Made by a program: the position numbers and the translations under genes
Notes under the pieces: generated by a model
Told to the model about the DNA's origin: nothing
The model's database searches: none
The model's input: only the letters and a program-made list of their open reading frames with translations
Part shown: positions 1 through 11,349 of the stretch, one piece after another
Layout of the letters: each line of letters begins with the position of its first letter
Position numbering within the stretch: position 1 is the stretch's first letter
Assembly: GCA_026008535.1 (NCBI GenBank)
Contig: BRKX01000014.1
Span: 43,344,506 to 43,408,505 of the forward strand
Reading direction: 5' to 3'
Length of the DNA: 64,000 bases
Source: Perilla frutescens
Lineage: Eukaryota; Streptophyta; Magnoliopsida; Lamiales; Lamiaceae

Positions 1-231
1 TTCCCCACTACCCTTACTAAAGTGAAGGATATCCTAGAAGAACACAAACAACTCATAACAGAGCTGATGGCTAATCTCCAGTTAGCCCAAAATCACATGA
101 AAATATATGCAGACCTAAAACGAACTGAGAAGGACTTCATTTCAAATGAAGAGTCAAGAAAGGGCGGAGGACTCGAGTCGGGTTATATCGATGGAGTGGA
201 CGGGTCAACCCTTGAGGAGTTGGATCATTAG
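1..231 (+). pseudogene. Ty3-gypsy integrase C-terminal fragment
   Basis: An open frame enters from the window edge (frame 1) and stops at TAG 229-231. Residues around 22-50 (NLQLAQNHMKIYADLKR) match the conserved helix before the GPY/F module of plant gypsy integrases, where the pattern is NL..AQ..MK..AD..R. After about residue 47 the usual 'GDWVYLKLQPYRQ' continuation is missing, so the gene is deleted or rearranged there. The rest of the element lies left of the window. Family assignment rests on this one motif; the exact lineage is not decidable. Confidence 0.6.
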
Positions 232-560
232 TTGTTTAAATTCCTTTAAGTGGCCATTCGCTAGGCCCAATATCTTTATTTTATTATTTCTTGTTTGGCC
301 CAGTTAGTAATATTTTAGGGTTGTAAACCTGGAACTATAAATAGGGTTTCACGTTCTGAATTAGGCAAGTAATGAAATAGAAATAGCCTTTTTCTCTCTA
401 TATTTCTCTATTTCTCTATTTCTCTCTCCTTTCTCTCGATACCTTCCCCCATTTCTTTATTATCAAGATTACATTTTTATCATCCAAAATAAAATAAAAG
501 TCCTTGAAATTACAGATTTATTATAGATCTTTACAAAATCATTAAAACTACAACTGTCCA
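232..560 (+). repeat. Probable 3' LTR tail of the gypsy fragment
   Basis: This non-coding stretch follows the integrase fragment. It has a TATA box (TATAAATA, 336-343), then a CT-rich tract (about 389-440) built from repeats of TTTCTCTAT, as seen in the R/U5 part of plant LTRs. The LTR boundaries are not visible, so the call rests on order (integrase end, promoter, pyrimidine-rich leader) only. Confidence 0.35.
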
Positions 561-785
561 CAATAATTTTCTGTCAACCCCAGAAAAATATCAAAACATA
601 TTTTTAAAGTAATTTTTGACCAAATTAGATTTAACAGATCTCCCTGGCTGCGATTTTCCTTTATTTGAATCCTTTAAGGACCCAACTTAGTTTCCAACTT
701 ACTAGAGGGTAACATAAGTTGAATAAAACCTTCTAAAATATTTCAGGGTATTATAGACCCTCTCTCACTCTCTCTTGATTCCTAG
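561..785. other. No recognisable feature
   Basis: AT-rich sequence without a convincing coding frame or terminal repeat. It bridges the gypsy LTR tail and the copia LTR fragment. Confidence 0.5.
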
Positions 786-1153
786 GTTATCCACAACCAT
801 TTAGTAGTCTTCAGCCCACCCTGCATCTAAACAAGATCTGAAAATACAACAGAAGATCAACAAGTAGAATATTGGAGCTGTGAGTTTCGAACACCATGAA
901 GATTTTCCATGATCATGTGTTTTCCATCAACAATGGGATTAGACCTTTAATCCCATGAGCAATGCGACAAAGTTTGTAAGTACCGGTTTCAATAGATTTT
1001 TTTTTATTCCGCTGCAATAGATTCAAAATTTAAACTTGCATGTTAATTCAACATAGGATAATTAATGTCACACATAAAATCATGATTTACATGATTTAGA
1101 ATTAATGGCATCCAAATAGATCCTGTGGGGTACAATTCGAGAAAACCCCAATA
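786..1153 (+). repeat. 3' end of a copia LTR (family of A-D, diverged)
   Basis: The order of motifs matches the last 400 bases of the LTRs of A-D: GTTATCCACA, TTTCAGCCCAC-like text, GGAATACAAC-like text, AACAGAAGATC, then the U5 hairpin (933-956), TTTGTAAGT, and a CCCCAATA end in place of CCCCAACA. The left 1 kb of the LTR is missing. It abuts the Tekay-type 5' LTR with no spacer, so it probably inserted there before the left side of both was lost. Its hairpin differs from those of A-D by matched changes in both arms. Confidence 0.65.
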
Positions 1154-2239
1154 GAGATAATGAGAATTGCCTTTCTGTTGCAATAAGTATTTATATACGT
1201 TCATGATCTTCTGATTGAATGTTGATATTGTGCTAAGGTTGACATAGCTAATAATTGCCTTCTAGACTAGTGATAAATCCTTCGTAGGTCCTGAGATCAT
1301 GCTTAAATTGAAAGGATTAGTCCTAGACATTTACTCTAGGCTTGAATTTGCTAGCAAGGTTAAGGAAGAAGGAATATAACATTTATCTAAGCAGGACTCA
1401 AACTCAGGAATCGTGATCTTTGATCATTAAGAGAGTCACTGCTGGGTTAATCCCTCACAAACTCATAAGAATATTTGACGTAACCCCTCTCTTATTCTAA
1501 GGCATGCCTAAGGGTGCAGTTGACATTAGGTTTGAGCCAGAGTAGGCCTAAAGTAAAAGAAAAGGTTTTTGGGATATGGAGAGGGCTTTTACATTTTGCT
1601 CTCCATATACCGCCAATTGTTAATTGGATATTTCCAAAGTTCGTTAAGAGTTTTTATTTAAAACCCACTAAGTACATTAGTTCTCACGCCCTCTTTTTCA
1701 AAATTTTTCAGGTTGAGATGCTGAGGGTGTTGGTGGCTGTGGATGTGGGTTGGCTGCTAAGTTCTTGTTTTGTTATTTACGTATTCAAATCCCCACTATG
1801 AGTTCTGCTACTTTGATGAACCTTATCTATAACTCTTTGTACTATTATATGTATTTGAATTCCTATGAACATCTCAAAGAAATGATCGAACATGATTATA
1901 TATTGATGCCTATTTAAGTTACATCTTTGCTCCTCGATTTATATGATTTACCTTCCGCCTATGAAAAGGGCTTAAGCATGATAGGTTCTGTTTAGTCATT
2001 TTGACCTATGAATGGGTCTATATTTGTTGGTATCTAATTAATTAGCCTTCCTAGTTCATTACATTCTACAAAGTATAACTCCTTTTTGATCAAACGAATT
2101 CGAGAATCATTGTCTTGCTTTCGAAAACACATCCCTTTTCGTAAACCCTACTTTGTTAATCTTCCGCTTAATGTATTAATCCCTTGATTAACACCTCATC
2201 CCCATTAATTAATCCCACTCTTGGGACTGGGTTGTTATA
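1154..2239 (+). repeat. 5' LTR of the Tekay-type element, 5'-truncated
   Basis: Collinear with 10266-11349 (both begin GAGATAATGAGAATTGCC). It ends GTTGTTATA, a decayed GTTGTTACA, directly before the primer site. About 1.9 kb of the left part, including the promoter, is missing and replaced by the copia LTR end. A 95-codon open frame inside (1514-1801) has no family resemblance and is LTR sequence. Confidence 0.8.
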
Positions 2240-2241
2240 GA

Positions 2242-2254
2242 TGGCATCAGAGCA
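2242..2254 (+). other. Primer binding site, initiator tRNA-Met
   Basis: TGGCATCAGAGCA, two bases after the 5' LTR, matches the canonical TGGTATCAGAGC complement of the initiator tRNA-Met 3' end with one change. It primes minus-strand synthesis in active relatives. Confidence 0.8.
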
Positions 2255-2805
2255 GACTTGCAACTCTGCAGACTTGTCTCTTTGTTAAGATAAGTTAAGT
2301 GCTTTTGTTCATATAAATTATCCTATGATAGTTAAAGCAGCAACCCACAGCTCGCCATCACTCTCGTATCTTCAACCAAAAAGTGAGGTATGGTAGTGCA
2401 TAAATTTTGGATTTTGGATTCATGATTTTTGGAATACAGGAAAGGAAAGATTTGAGCAAGCTAAGGAAGTTACTTTCATATCCTTTTATGGATAAAGGAA
2501 AATCCATAAGAATGAAATTCAGAGTAAAAGGTGTTCGGGTAAGATGATTTCTGAAATGAAAAGTTTGTGAAAAAGAGTTCTTACTCAATCCAAAGGTTTA
2601 ATTCATTCTAAAAATTTTGTGTAAAAAAAATGTAAATGTTTCGATTTAAGAAGATGACTATGGACACCAAATTTTTAATAAATGCCTACTGTTTTAAAGA
2701 TCTATGCGTGCAAGGTAAGTAATCTGGATGTAGACTATAGTGTGAACCCATGAAAACCTTAAGTCTCTCTAAATGATATAAGCTGATTATGCTATCTGTT
2801 TTTAG
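2255..2805 (+). other. Leader of the Tekay-type element, with an acceptor-like site
   Basis: Non-coding leader. Its last bases, CTATCTGTTTTTAG, have the form of a plant 3' splice site and touch the ATG at 2806. This would let the following ORF be reached by splicing. No donor was assigned with confidence. Confidence 0.4.
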
Positions 2806-3564
2806 ATGGTTAAGCATCGGTTAACGGCTAGGAAAAGCATACCTCTTTTCCACCCTGTGCAAGAGAGGATTAAAAGGTTCAGAAAGGAGACTTGGGATGG
2901 AAATGAACAATTGTTGTCCTTCATGGCAAGGTATCTAGAGAAATGGGCATGGGCGAACAGCTTTGAAGGAGTACCAGAAAGCGTGTTCGTTCTGGAGACA
3001 TGCATTCACATGTGTGAGCATGTACCTCCCGCCTGGATACCCATGATCTATCACATTCTGCAAAGCACCATCACCCGTGATCCCAAGACGTATGCTGAGA
3101 TCAGGAACTTGACTGAATTATCCTCAGCCCTGATGGCTTGTTGGGTGACAGAATATGGCCAAGTGAATGCTCTTGCAGCGCAGCAGGATATTAAATCAAA
3201 CCCCTCCCTGGTGGTAGAGCTGGAACTTCAAAGGATGACTCTGAACAGTCCCACTAGATTCCAGGTACCTCGCCCCCATTCTGTAGGAACATCTGCAGTG
3301 GGACCCTCAAATGTCCAAGTCGTGAATCATCCCGAGTCCCTATTTTTCTGCACTCCTCAAGTGCTCCAGTGGCCCTCTGTGTATCAAATATTTGCACCTC
3401 TAGATTTGGGACAGTGTATGCCCCATCAGTTTTCCGAAAGAAGCGTGAGAAAGTTTGAGGATCTTGAAGAAGATGAAGATGAGGAAGAAGATCCGGAGAA
3501 AGAAGGCGATGAGGAGGTGGGGTCACCTTGCAAAGAGAATAGGAAGGGTCTGGCGAGTAGTTAA
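2806..3564 (+). CDS. Extra ORF between primer site and gag, unknown function
   Basis: An uninterrupted 252-codon frame with ATG at 2806 and TAA at 3562, lying ahead of gag where Tekay elements usually have no gene. I do not recognise a family. Visible parts are a basic start (MVKHRLTARKS), a likely helical middle rich in Trp, Cys and His (about 25-110), a Pro/Val-rich linker (about 145-210) and a strongly acidic tail (about 219-242, Glu/Asp runs). No zinc finger, membrane segment or signal peptide is evident. It stays open while gag and pol on both sides carry many stops, which is unexpected if all decay alike. It may be an additional retroelement ORF, comparable in position to ORF1 of Ogre elements, or captured host sequence. 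Confidence 0.5.
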   Translation: MVKHRLTARKSIPLFHPVQERIKRFRKETWDGNEQLLSFMARYLEKWAWANSFEGVPESVFVLETCIHMCEHVPPAWIPMIYHILQSTITRDPKTYAEIRNLTELSSALMACWVTEYGQVNALAAQQDIKSNPSLVVELELQRMTLNSPTRFQVPRPHSVGTSAVGPSNVQVVNHPESLFFCTPQVLQWPSVYQIFAPLDLGQCMPHQFSERSVRKFEDLEEDEDEEEDPEKEGDEEVGSPCKENRKGLASS

Positions 3565-3905
3565 TCTTTAGAAGGAGGTTTAAGGGCGTTGTTGTTAGAA
3601 CGACTTGTTGATTAGCCTTATTATCTGCTTTAATCTAGCTGTTGTCTTGTAAAATATTTGTATTAACCCTCTGAACTCAATAGTGGCAGTACTTCCTAAA
3701 AGACTACCCTATCCCGAATGTAGTCCAGTATCTCTTTAGTAATGATGCTAAAGTCCTCATATGGAGGTAATTTTTTCGTATTCTTGATGTCGTTTAAATT
3801 TCCACTTTGCATGATCTATCTTGCACAATCTGAAGACCTTATCAAGAGATATTTGTGCTTTATGCGCGAATAATGTTGAGTGTCGCTAATGATTAGTTCA
3901 TTAGA
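3565..3905 (+). other. Spacer between extra ORF and gag
   Basis: No coding frame or clear signal. It separates the extra ORF from the gag start in the Tekay-type element. Confidence 0.5.
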
Positions 3906-4935
3906 ATGCCACCAAGAAGAAGACAAGCTAAAGAAGAAGGAGAAAATGAAGGCGGTAACAAACAAGTACCAAATCCAGGCCCGAGCCAAAAATGTGTTTC
4001 TCAAACACAACCCTCCATCTTTTAATGATTTAGGAGACCCGATGGATGCTAAAAAATGGATTCGATCCTTAGAATAAATTTTTGATTTTATTGATTGTTC
4101 TGAAGGAAAGAAACTCAGTTGTGCCCTCTTCATACTCACTAACGATGCGGATTACTGGTGGGAATCCATTAGAAGAATGTTAACCCGAGAGCAGTGGACG
4201 GAGTATGGTTGGGAAGACTTCAAGCACAACTTGTATCAGAAATACATCCTTGAATGTTATCAAGAGGCAAAGAAAATGGAGTTTTGGAACCTAAGACAAG
4301 GAAAGAAGACGGTGTGGGAGTACGATAGGGAGTTCAACCAGTTATCAAGGCATGCTCCATATTTAGTGGACTCAGACGGGAAGAAGGTGCATAAGTTCAA
4401 GAAGGGACTTAGGTCTGAGATTAGCATAGCTATCACTGGACAAAAGGATATGTCCTATGCTTGAACATTAGCCAAAGCCTTAAGTATCAAAGCCGTCTTC
4501 CCTCGTGAAAAGGTGCAACCTCCTCAGCCAACCAATGATCCTTAAAAGAAGAGAAAGTGGGAAGGAGGAATGAGAGATGATAGAGAAAAGGATACCTATT
4601 GGTAAAGCCGAGAGTCAGGGGTATCTCAATATCAGCCTGACCTCACCCCTGGTCTGAGAGCATGTCAAAAGTGTGGAATAACGCACCTTGGAGCTTATCG
4701 AGCAAATCAAACTGGGTCTTACAACTGTGGAGAAGAAAGGCACTTCATGAGGGAGTGTCCCAAAGGAAATAACAGACGCCCCAGATGCCACAGCAACTCC
4801 AGTACCTACAGTCATTGTGATAACTCCCGAGAACTCAGCGAAGGCTTCAGCAAGGAGGATCTCAAGGACAAAGGCCGGGAATGAATCTAAGGCTGAACCA
4901 AAGATGAGATCAAAGGCCTAATCAAGGACAAATGC
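3906..4935 (+). pseudogene. gag: gag of the Tekay-type element, broken
   Basis: Starts MPPRRRQAKEEGENEGG at 3906, typical of Del/Tekay gag. A frame change within about 100 bases leads to the retrotrans_gag core (FLKHNPPSFNDLGDPMDAKKW, from about 4000). A TAA at 4075-4077 interrupts it, and it continues at 4177-4464 (REQWTEYGWEDFKHNLYQKY). The zinc-knuckle region (about 4660-4760) keeps CQKCG and the distal NCGEERHFMRECP part, but the first cysteine of the second knuckle reads Ser and another expected Cys reads Tyr. Gag would form the particle and bind RNA; this copy cannot. Confidence 0.75.
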
Positions 4936-4956
4936 CACCTCAGTCAGCTCGTATTT

Positions 4957-6480
4957 ATGCTCTCAATCAACAGCAAGCTACTAAGGCACCCAGGAAATCT
5001 GGCAGGTATGATTACCATTCTCAATACGCTCGTATTAGCTCTCTTTGATATTGGAGCATCGCATTCATTTATAGCCGAGTCTGCTTGTAAGGAATTGAAG
5101 ATAAAACCCGAGAATACTGAGAATGCTCTTGATTTAAGTATTCCCTCTGGAAAGAGAATGATATCTGGAAAGTCTGCCCTAACCTAGAATTGAACATAGA
5201 AGGGAAAACTTTTCAGTCAAATTTTTACGTAATAAAGAGTCAGGACTTTGATATAATCCTAGGAATGGATTGATTAACCTCAGCTTATGCCTTCATAAAC
5301 TGCCCTGAAAGGGAAGTAGTGTTTCAACCACCCAGAAAACCTGAGGTGAAGATCTACGGATCAAGGCTGGGAACTAAAGTCCCAGCTATATTCACCTTAA
5401 AGGCCACCAAGATGATGAGAAAGTATAAGTGTCATGCGTTTTTGGTTAATTTGATGATGAAAGAGAAAGAAGAGCTGGAGATAGAAGACATTCCGCTCAT
5501 AAGAGAATACCCAGACATATTTCCAAAGAAGCTACCAGGATTACCCCTGAATAGGCAGGTGGAGTTCACCATCGATTTGGAACCAGGAGCGGTACCAATA
5601 TCGAAAGCCCCCCTATAGAATAGTACCTAAGGAGTTGCAAGAACTCAAAGTTCAACTTCAAGAGTTGTTAGACCTAGGTTTTATCAAACCTAGTGTGTCA
5701 CCTAGGGGAGCTCCAATTCTGTTCGTGAAGAAGAAGGATGGCACGTTGAGAATGTGCATCAATTATAGAGAACTGAATAAGCTGACCATCAAGAATTGAT
5801 ACCCTCTCCCGAGAATAGATGATCTTTTTTATCAGCTTAAGGGAGCAAGTGTCTTCTCAAAGATAGACTTAAGATCCGGGTATCATTAGTTGAAAATTCG
5901 AAAGGAGGATGTTCTTAACACTTCTTCTAGGACTCGATATGGGCACTGTGAGTTTCTAGTGATGCCATTTGGATTAACAAATCCCCCAGCAGTGTTCATG
6001 GATCTAATGAACTGGGTGTTTCACCTATATTTGGATAAGTTTGTGCTGGTCTTCATCGACGACATCCTAATTTATTAAAAGGACAAAGAAGAACACTAAG
6101 AGCATCTAAGAGTAGTACTAGAGATGCTTCGAAAGGAAAGACTTTACGCTAAGTTTAGCAAATGTTAATTTTGGCTTAAAGAAGTTGCATTTTTGGGACA
6201 CGTAGTGTCAGCGGATGGAATTAAGATGGATCATGTTAAGGTTGAAGCGGTAAGCTATTGGAAGTCTCCAAAGAGCACGCACAAGATAAGAATCATGCTA
6301 GGACTCGAGGGATATTATCACAGATTCATTGAAGGATTCTCGACGATATCTAAACCCATAACGTGATTGTGAAAGAAAGATTTCAAGTTTAAATGGACGC
6401 CAGAGTGTGAGGAAAGTTTCCAAACTTTGAAGAAGATGCTAACCACAGCCTCCAGTTTCAGCCATTCCAGAAGGGATCGA
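4957..6480 (+). pseudogene. pol: Protease and reverse transcriptase of the Tekay-type pol, broken
   Basis: Protease remnant: FDIGASHSFIAES at about 5044-5085. The catalytic DTGA motif reads DIGA, so the Thr is lost. RT: from about 5490 (EYPDIFPKKLPGLP), frameshift near 5612, then VSPRGAPILFVKKKDGTLRMC (5697 on), a TGA near 5797 in place of a sense codon, KIDLRSGYH, PFGLTNPPAVF, and the catalytic FIDDILIY at 6052-6075 with both Asp intact. Further stops follow (6076, 6097 region). The domain order is that of chromoviruses, and the reading frame is restored only piecewise. Confidence 0.8.
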
Positions 6481-6990
6481 AGATTTCATGGTTTATGCAG
6501 ATGCGTCGAGGAAAGGATTAGGATGTGTGCTGATGCATAGAGAAAATGTGATTGCTTATGCTTCGCGACAACTTAAGGATCATGAGAAAAATCACCCCAC
6601 ACATGATTTGGAATTAGTAGCAGTTGTCCACGCACTGAAGATTTGGAGGCACTATCTCTGTAGAGCTAAGTGCGAGATCTACTCGGATCACAAGAGTTTA
6701 AAGTATTTCTTCGAGTAAAAAGATCTTAACATGAGGTAGCGGCAGTGGTTGGACCTCATAAAGGATTACGACTGCACCATTCATTACCACCTTAACAAAA
6801 CAAACGTTGTAGCTGATGCCTTAAGTCAAAAGGAGAAGGTAGAGTTAGGACTCGTTCAGGTCAAGAAAGATCTTCACAAAGAATTCGAGAAGTTAAGGAT
6901 AGAGGTGCTAACACTAACCAAATCTATCGAATCTCAGATCACCATAATAGTCACTCAGCCTGACCTTAGGCAAAGGATAGTCGAAGCTTA
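6481..6990 (+). pseudogene. pol: RNase H domain of the Tekay-type pol, broken
   Basis: Begins MVYADASRKGLGCVLMH, with the DAS/GLG/VLMQ block of gypsy RNase H. It continues IAYASRQLKDHEKNHPTHDLE with the catalytic Glu and YSDHKSLKYFF with the second Asp. A TAA at 6716-6718 and another stop shortly after split it from the connection region (6749-6991, DYDCTIHYHLNKTNVVADALS). It would degrade the RNA strand during reverse transcription. Confidence 0.8.
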
Positions 6991-8337
6991 AAAAAGAGAT
7001 AAATTTCTCGAGAAGAAAAGACTGGAAACACAGTCCGATAACCCGAAAGACTTAACGAAAGCTGCCGATAATGCACTCTTATTTAAAGGAAGGCTATGTG
7101 TGCCAAGCAAAGAAGGACTGAAGGAAGGAAGAAATTATGTGTGAAGCACATGATACGCCGTACACAGCTCATCCCGGAAGTACCAAGATGTATCAAGACC
7201 TCAAGAGGAACTTTTGGTGGAATAACATGAAAAGAAAAGTAGCTGCTTTCGTAGAAAGGTGCTTGAATTGCCAGCAAGTGAAAGATCTACATCAGAAACC
7301 CTCTGGACTACTCTAACCCTTAGAAATCCCTGAATGGAAGTGAGATCATATTGATATGGACTTTGTGGTACGATTACCAAAGTCTAGGCAGGGCAATACC
7401 GCTATTTGGGTAATCGTGGATCCATTATCGAAAACAGTTAATTTTATCACTGTTAAGATGACGGATGGGCTAGATCAATTAGCCCAGACATACGATAAGG
7501 AAGTTGTGTGATTGCACAGAGTGCGGTCTCGATCTCTGATTGTGATACAAGATTTACATCAAGATTCTGGAAGAGTTTACAAGAAGCCATGTGAACAAAG
7601 CTTAATTTCAGCACGACTTTTCATCCTCAGACGAATGGTCCGTCGGAAAGGACTATTCAGATTTTGGAGGACATTCTTAGAGCAGTAGTCATCGACTAAG
7701 GAAGCAGCTGGGAGGAGTTACTCTCGTTAGTGGAATTTGCATATAACAACAGCTACCAATCATCAATCGGGGTGGCCCATTACGAAGCCCCTATACGAAA
7801 AAAAGTGTAGATCGGTCCAGAAAATTGAGCTAATTCGTTAATGAATCCAGGAAGCCCAAGATAGGTAAAAGGCCTATGCAGACAAAAGATGGACATAACT
7901 GATTTTTGACATTGGAGATAAAGTGTTCTTAAAGGTATCTCCGTCTAAAGGAGTGATCCGTTTTGGCAAATGGGACAAGTTAAGGCCCAGATTCATTGGA
8001 CCTTTTGAAATTCTGGAGAATGTTAATGATGTAGCCTACAAGTTGGCCTTACTGCCCAACCTGAGTCACTTTCATGATGTCTTTCATATCTCAATGTTGA
8101 GAAAATACGTGTTTGATCTGAAACATGTGATTAGTAGGGAAGACATAGTCCTGAATGAGTACTTAGCATATGAGGAGAGGCTTCAAACCATTGTGGATCA
8201 AAAGATCTAGAAGCTAAGAAACAAGAAGATTATCCTAGTTAAGGTGATCTGGAACCATCATGTTCGGAGGAAGTAACCTGGGAACTAGAATCCGAGCTGC
8301 TCAAGAGGTATCCTAATGTTCCCTATCAAGGTTGGTA
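6991..8337 (+). pseudogene. pol: Integrase with chromodomain-like tail of the Tekay-type pol, broken
   Basis: The H2C2 zinc-binding part is visible around 7145-7280 (AHDTPYTAHPGSTKMYQDLKR, then CLNCQQVK). The core follows (IDMDFVVRLPKS at about 7352) but is broken by several frameshifts between 7500 and 7900. The C-terminal module is well preserved at 7923-8206: LRPRFIGPFEIL is the GPY/F motif and HDVFHISMLRKY follows. The tail (LAYEERLQTIVDQKI, then VKVIWNHH near 8240) resembles the chromodomain-like end that targets Tekay elements to heterochromatin. Confidence 0.75.
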
Positions 8338-8351
8338 AATTTCAAGATGAA

Positions 8352-8371
8352 ATTTTTTTTAGGGGGTAGGA
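8352..8371 (+). other. Polypurine tract of the Tekay-type element
   Basis: AGGGGGTAGGA follows a T-run and abuts the 3' LTR start at 8372. This is where plus-strand DNA synthesis is primed in the family. Confidence 0.7.
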
Positions 8372-11349
8372 TATAACGCCCCAGATTTTCGAATAATGAT
8401 TAGAGAATTCTTAAGTATAATTCAGAGATTAAGGAAGAGATTTAAGCAAGGTTTAAGTAAAGTCTGATGTCTGTCACGACTTTATGGGTCAATTTTAGTG
8501 ATATCATTTTTTGGAAACTTTGATCCTAACTTTGTTATGGCTAATTTTGGTCTTGTAGGTTTCGACTCAAGGAGTGTGCCGGTATTTCCGAAATTTTATT
8601 CTGAAGTCATTTTGAGGTTCCAGTGTTGAAAATGATATTAAGAAAGCAAATGAATAGTAATTTCCGCGTGCGTTCATGTCTTGAGAAATTTAAGAAATCC
8701 TCCTCATTGATTCGAAACTTGTTCTGTCAAGCCTATCCTATGGGAAATGACCCAAAGAATCCATTCGCGTTTACAGATTGGCAATCTGAGATAAATCGAA
8801 CGCTCGGGAGCAAAATTAGTTAGTCTGAATGAATAGTAAAAGTAATTTTTGAAAAGAGAATCTTTTCATGTGTCTCTTCAGACAACCTCTTCTTTTTCCT
8901 GAGCCAGGTTAGTTCAATAGTACTCGAGCCAATGAGTATCTCGGTATTTTTTGATTTCGTGTCTGAGGTCGCTTGGACCTCAACATGGAATAAAGTAACT
9001 TTTAACCGAGCCCGAAATTACTTTTGCAGTATTCTTCTACTACAATGGCTTACCTCGGAAGTCATTACTTTTCCTATAAATAGGAGGCTCTCCTTCTTTC
9101 ATTTTCACACCATTCATTCTTTACTTCTCATTTCCGAGAGAGATGAAGCTTTAAGTCAAGTGAGGGACATTCTTCGAGAGTGTTCCTCCGATGTAACGAG
9201 TAGGGTGGCATGGAATGGATGTAGTGGGGGAAGGTGCTAGGGGTGCCGTCGAGTTACAGTAGGCAGCTCTGCCGTAGCTGTGACTCGACGAGATGCCAAG
9301 CTAGCCACCTTCCTTCGACGCACTCGACTCCGTCCATTCTATATCGTCGACCTCGGATCCTATTTCCTTTTCATTCTTTCATTTCTGCATTTTATTTCAT
9401 GTTCTTCATGTTCTTCACGTTCTTCATGATTATTATCATTATTTCGTTAAATTCCGTCTAAGTTAGTATTTTGATTATTGTCACTATTTTTCAAGTTTAT
9501 AACGTGCATGTTATTATAATGTCAATTTAAATTGATAAAGCATGCTCATTTTATTTTTGAAGTGTTCTTCGTGATCTTTGAATGTTCATTGTGTTCGTCG
9601 AGAAACCCAGAAGTTCTGGGCAGAGTCCAGGTCTGCTGCGGCGGGGAACCCAGTGCGCGCTGGAGTACCCCCATGGTAATGACACCCCATGATCGTGAAG
9701 TGCCCCACTGGCGTAGGATACACCCGCCCCACCGGCGCGGGGCATGTTTTGCGTTGGTCCGCCGCCGCTGGCCCTTCCTGCCGGCTCTGGTGTCCCTTTT
9801 TTGAGTCCGTTTCGAATATTTTTAAAAGGTTTTTCCAAGCTTTAATCTTCATATTTTTTAAAGTCGTGTAATCAGTATTATATCATATTAAGGATAGATA
9901 GTTTAGTTGTTGTTCAATTTCTTGTTAGATGTCGTAATCTTGAAGTACACCGCTAAGTCAATAATTGGCTTTTGTAGGAGGAAGTGAACCCCGAGAAAAC
10001 CCAAAAAAGGATCATCAACTCGTTGCTTCATCCTCCACTCAGTGATCGAGGTGGGTAATATTATACTTATCTAAAGTTTGAGCTAATAAGCTCTAGAAGC
10101 ATGTAAGGCAAATGAGATATCCAATAAAATGTTTTGCTCTGCCTGATTGATCTCTGTACAAAGGAAAGAACAAAAGGAAGTTATTATGAAGGATATATGT
10201 TAATTGAGCTCTCGAGCATATTTAGATATGTTAGAACTATTTAAGTATGATTTATGCTTAGCATGAGATAATGAGAATTGCCTTTCTGTTGCAATAAGTG
10301 TTTATATACATTTATGATCTTGTGATTGAATGTTGATATTGTGCTAAAGTTGACATAGCTAAGAATTGCCTTCTAGGGTAGTGATAAATCCCTCGTAGGT
10401 CCTGAGATCATGCTTGAATTGAAAGCATTAGTCCTAGACGTGTACTTTATGCTTGAATTTGCTAGCAAGGTTAAGGAAGAAGGAATATAGTGAATATGCT
10501 TGAGTCTAAGTAGGACTTAAACTCAAGAATCGTGATCTTTGATCATTAAAAGAGTCACTGCTGGGTTAATCCTTTGCAAACTCATAAGGATATTTGAGGT
10601 AACCCCTCTCTTGTCCTAAGATATGCCTAAGAGTGCAATTGACATCAGGTTTGAGCCAGAGTAGGTCCAAAGTAAAAGAAAAAAAAATTGTAGATATGGA
10701 GAGGGCTTTTGCGTTTTCCTTTCCATATACCGCCAGTTATTAATTGGATATTTCTAAAGTTTATTAAGAGTTTTTATTTAAAACCCACTGAGTACATTAG
10801 TGCTCACACCCTCTTTTTCAAATGTTTTCAGTTGGGATGCTGAGGATGTTGGTGGTTGTGGATATGGGTTGGCTGCTAAGTTCTTGTTTTGTTATATAAG
10901 TATTCAAATCCCCACTATGAGTTCTACTACTTAGATGAACCTTATCTATAACTCTTCGTACTATTATCTGTATTTGAATTCCTACGAACATCTCAAAGAC
11001 ATGATCGAACATGATTATATATTGATGCCTATTTAAGTTACATCTTTGCTCCTCAATTCATATGATTTACCTTCCGCCTATGAAAAGGGCTTAAGCATGA
11101 TTGGTATTGTTTAATCGCTTTGACCTATGAATGGGTCTATACTTGTTGGTATCTAATTAATTAGCCTTATCTAGTTCATTACATTTTGCAAAGTATAACT
11201 CCTTTTTGATCAAGAGAATTTGAGAATCATCGTCTATCTTTCGAAAGCACATCCCTTTTCGTAAACCCTACTTTGTTAATCTTTCACTTAATGTATTAAT
11301 CCCTTTATTAACACCCTATCTCTATTAATTAATCCCTCTCCCGGGACCA
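8372..11349 (+). repeat. 3' LTR of the Tekay-type element (about 3.0 kb)
   Basis: Starts TATAACGCCCCAGATTTTC, which pairs in alignment with the start of the solo LTR at 45751 read in minus (TGTAACAACCCGGATTTTC). The last 1.08 kb repeats the 5' LTR. It ends near GGGACCAG at 11349, after which integrase coding of another gypsy element resumes. A GC-rich island lies at about 9600-9790 in otherwise AT-rich DNA. Short frames inside (for example 8932-9240 and 9532-9804) are not genes. Confidence 0.8.
9075..9082 (+). promoter_or_regulatory. TATA box of the 3' LTR
   Basis: TATAAATA in the context CCTATAAATAGGAG, about 700 bases into the LTR. The solo copy has a matching TATA box on the minus strand (about 45049-45058), which supports this as the LTR promoter. 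Confidence 0.65.

Larger units (their letters stand above)
1154..11349 (+). mobile_element. Tekay/Del-type chromovirus (Ty3-gypsy), decayed
   Basis: The order is 5' LTR remnant, tRNA-Met primer site, extra ORF, gag, protease, reverse transcriptase, RNase H, integrase with a chromodomain-like tail, polypurine tract and 3' LTR. The gag start (MPPRRRQ), an LTR of about 3 kb beginning TATAACGCCCC (ancestral TGTAACGCC) and the C-terminal chromo-like tail are typical of Tekay/Del. The two LTRs differ by roughly a tenth over their shared 1.1 kb, so this is an old insertion. It landed in another gypsy element, whose integrase resumes at 11350. No target duplication can be checked because the 5' LTR start is lost. 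Confidence 0.8.

Noticed and set aside
1514..1801. 95-codon frame with hydrophobic stretches
   Set aside because: Lies inside the Tekay-type 5' LTR; the repeat copy (10630-10917) is not open in the same frame.
3254..3526. 90-codon minus-strand frame rich in Pro/His/Leu
   Set aside because: Antisense of the Glu/Asp-rich tail of the extra ORF.
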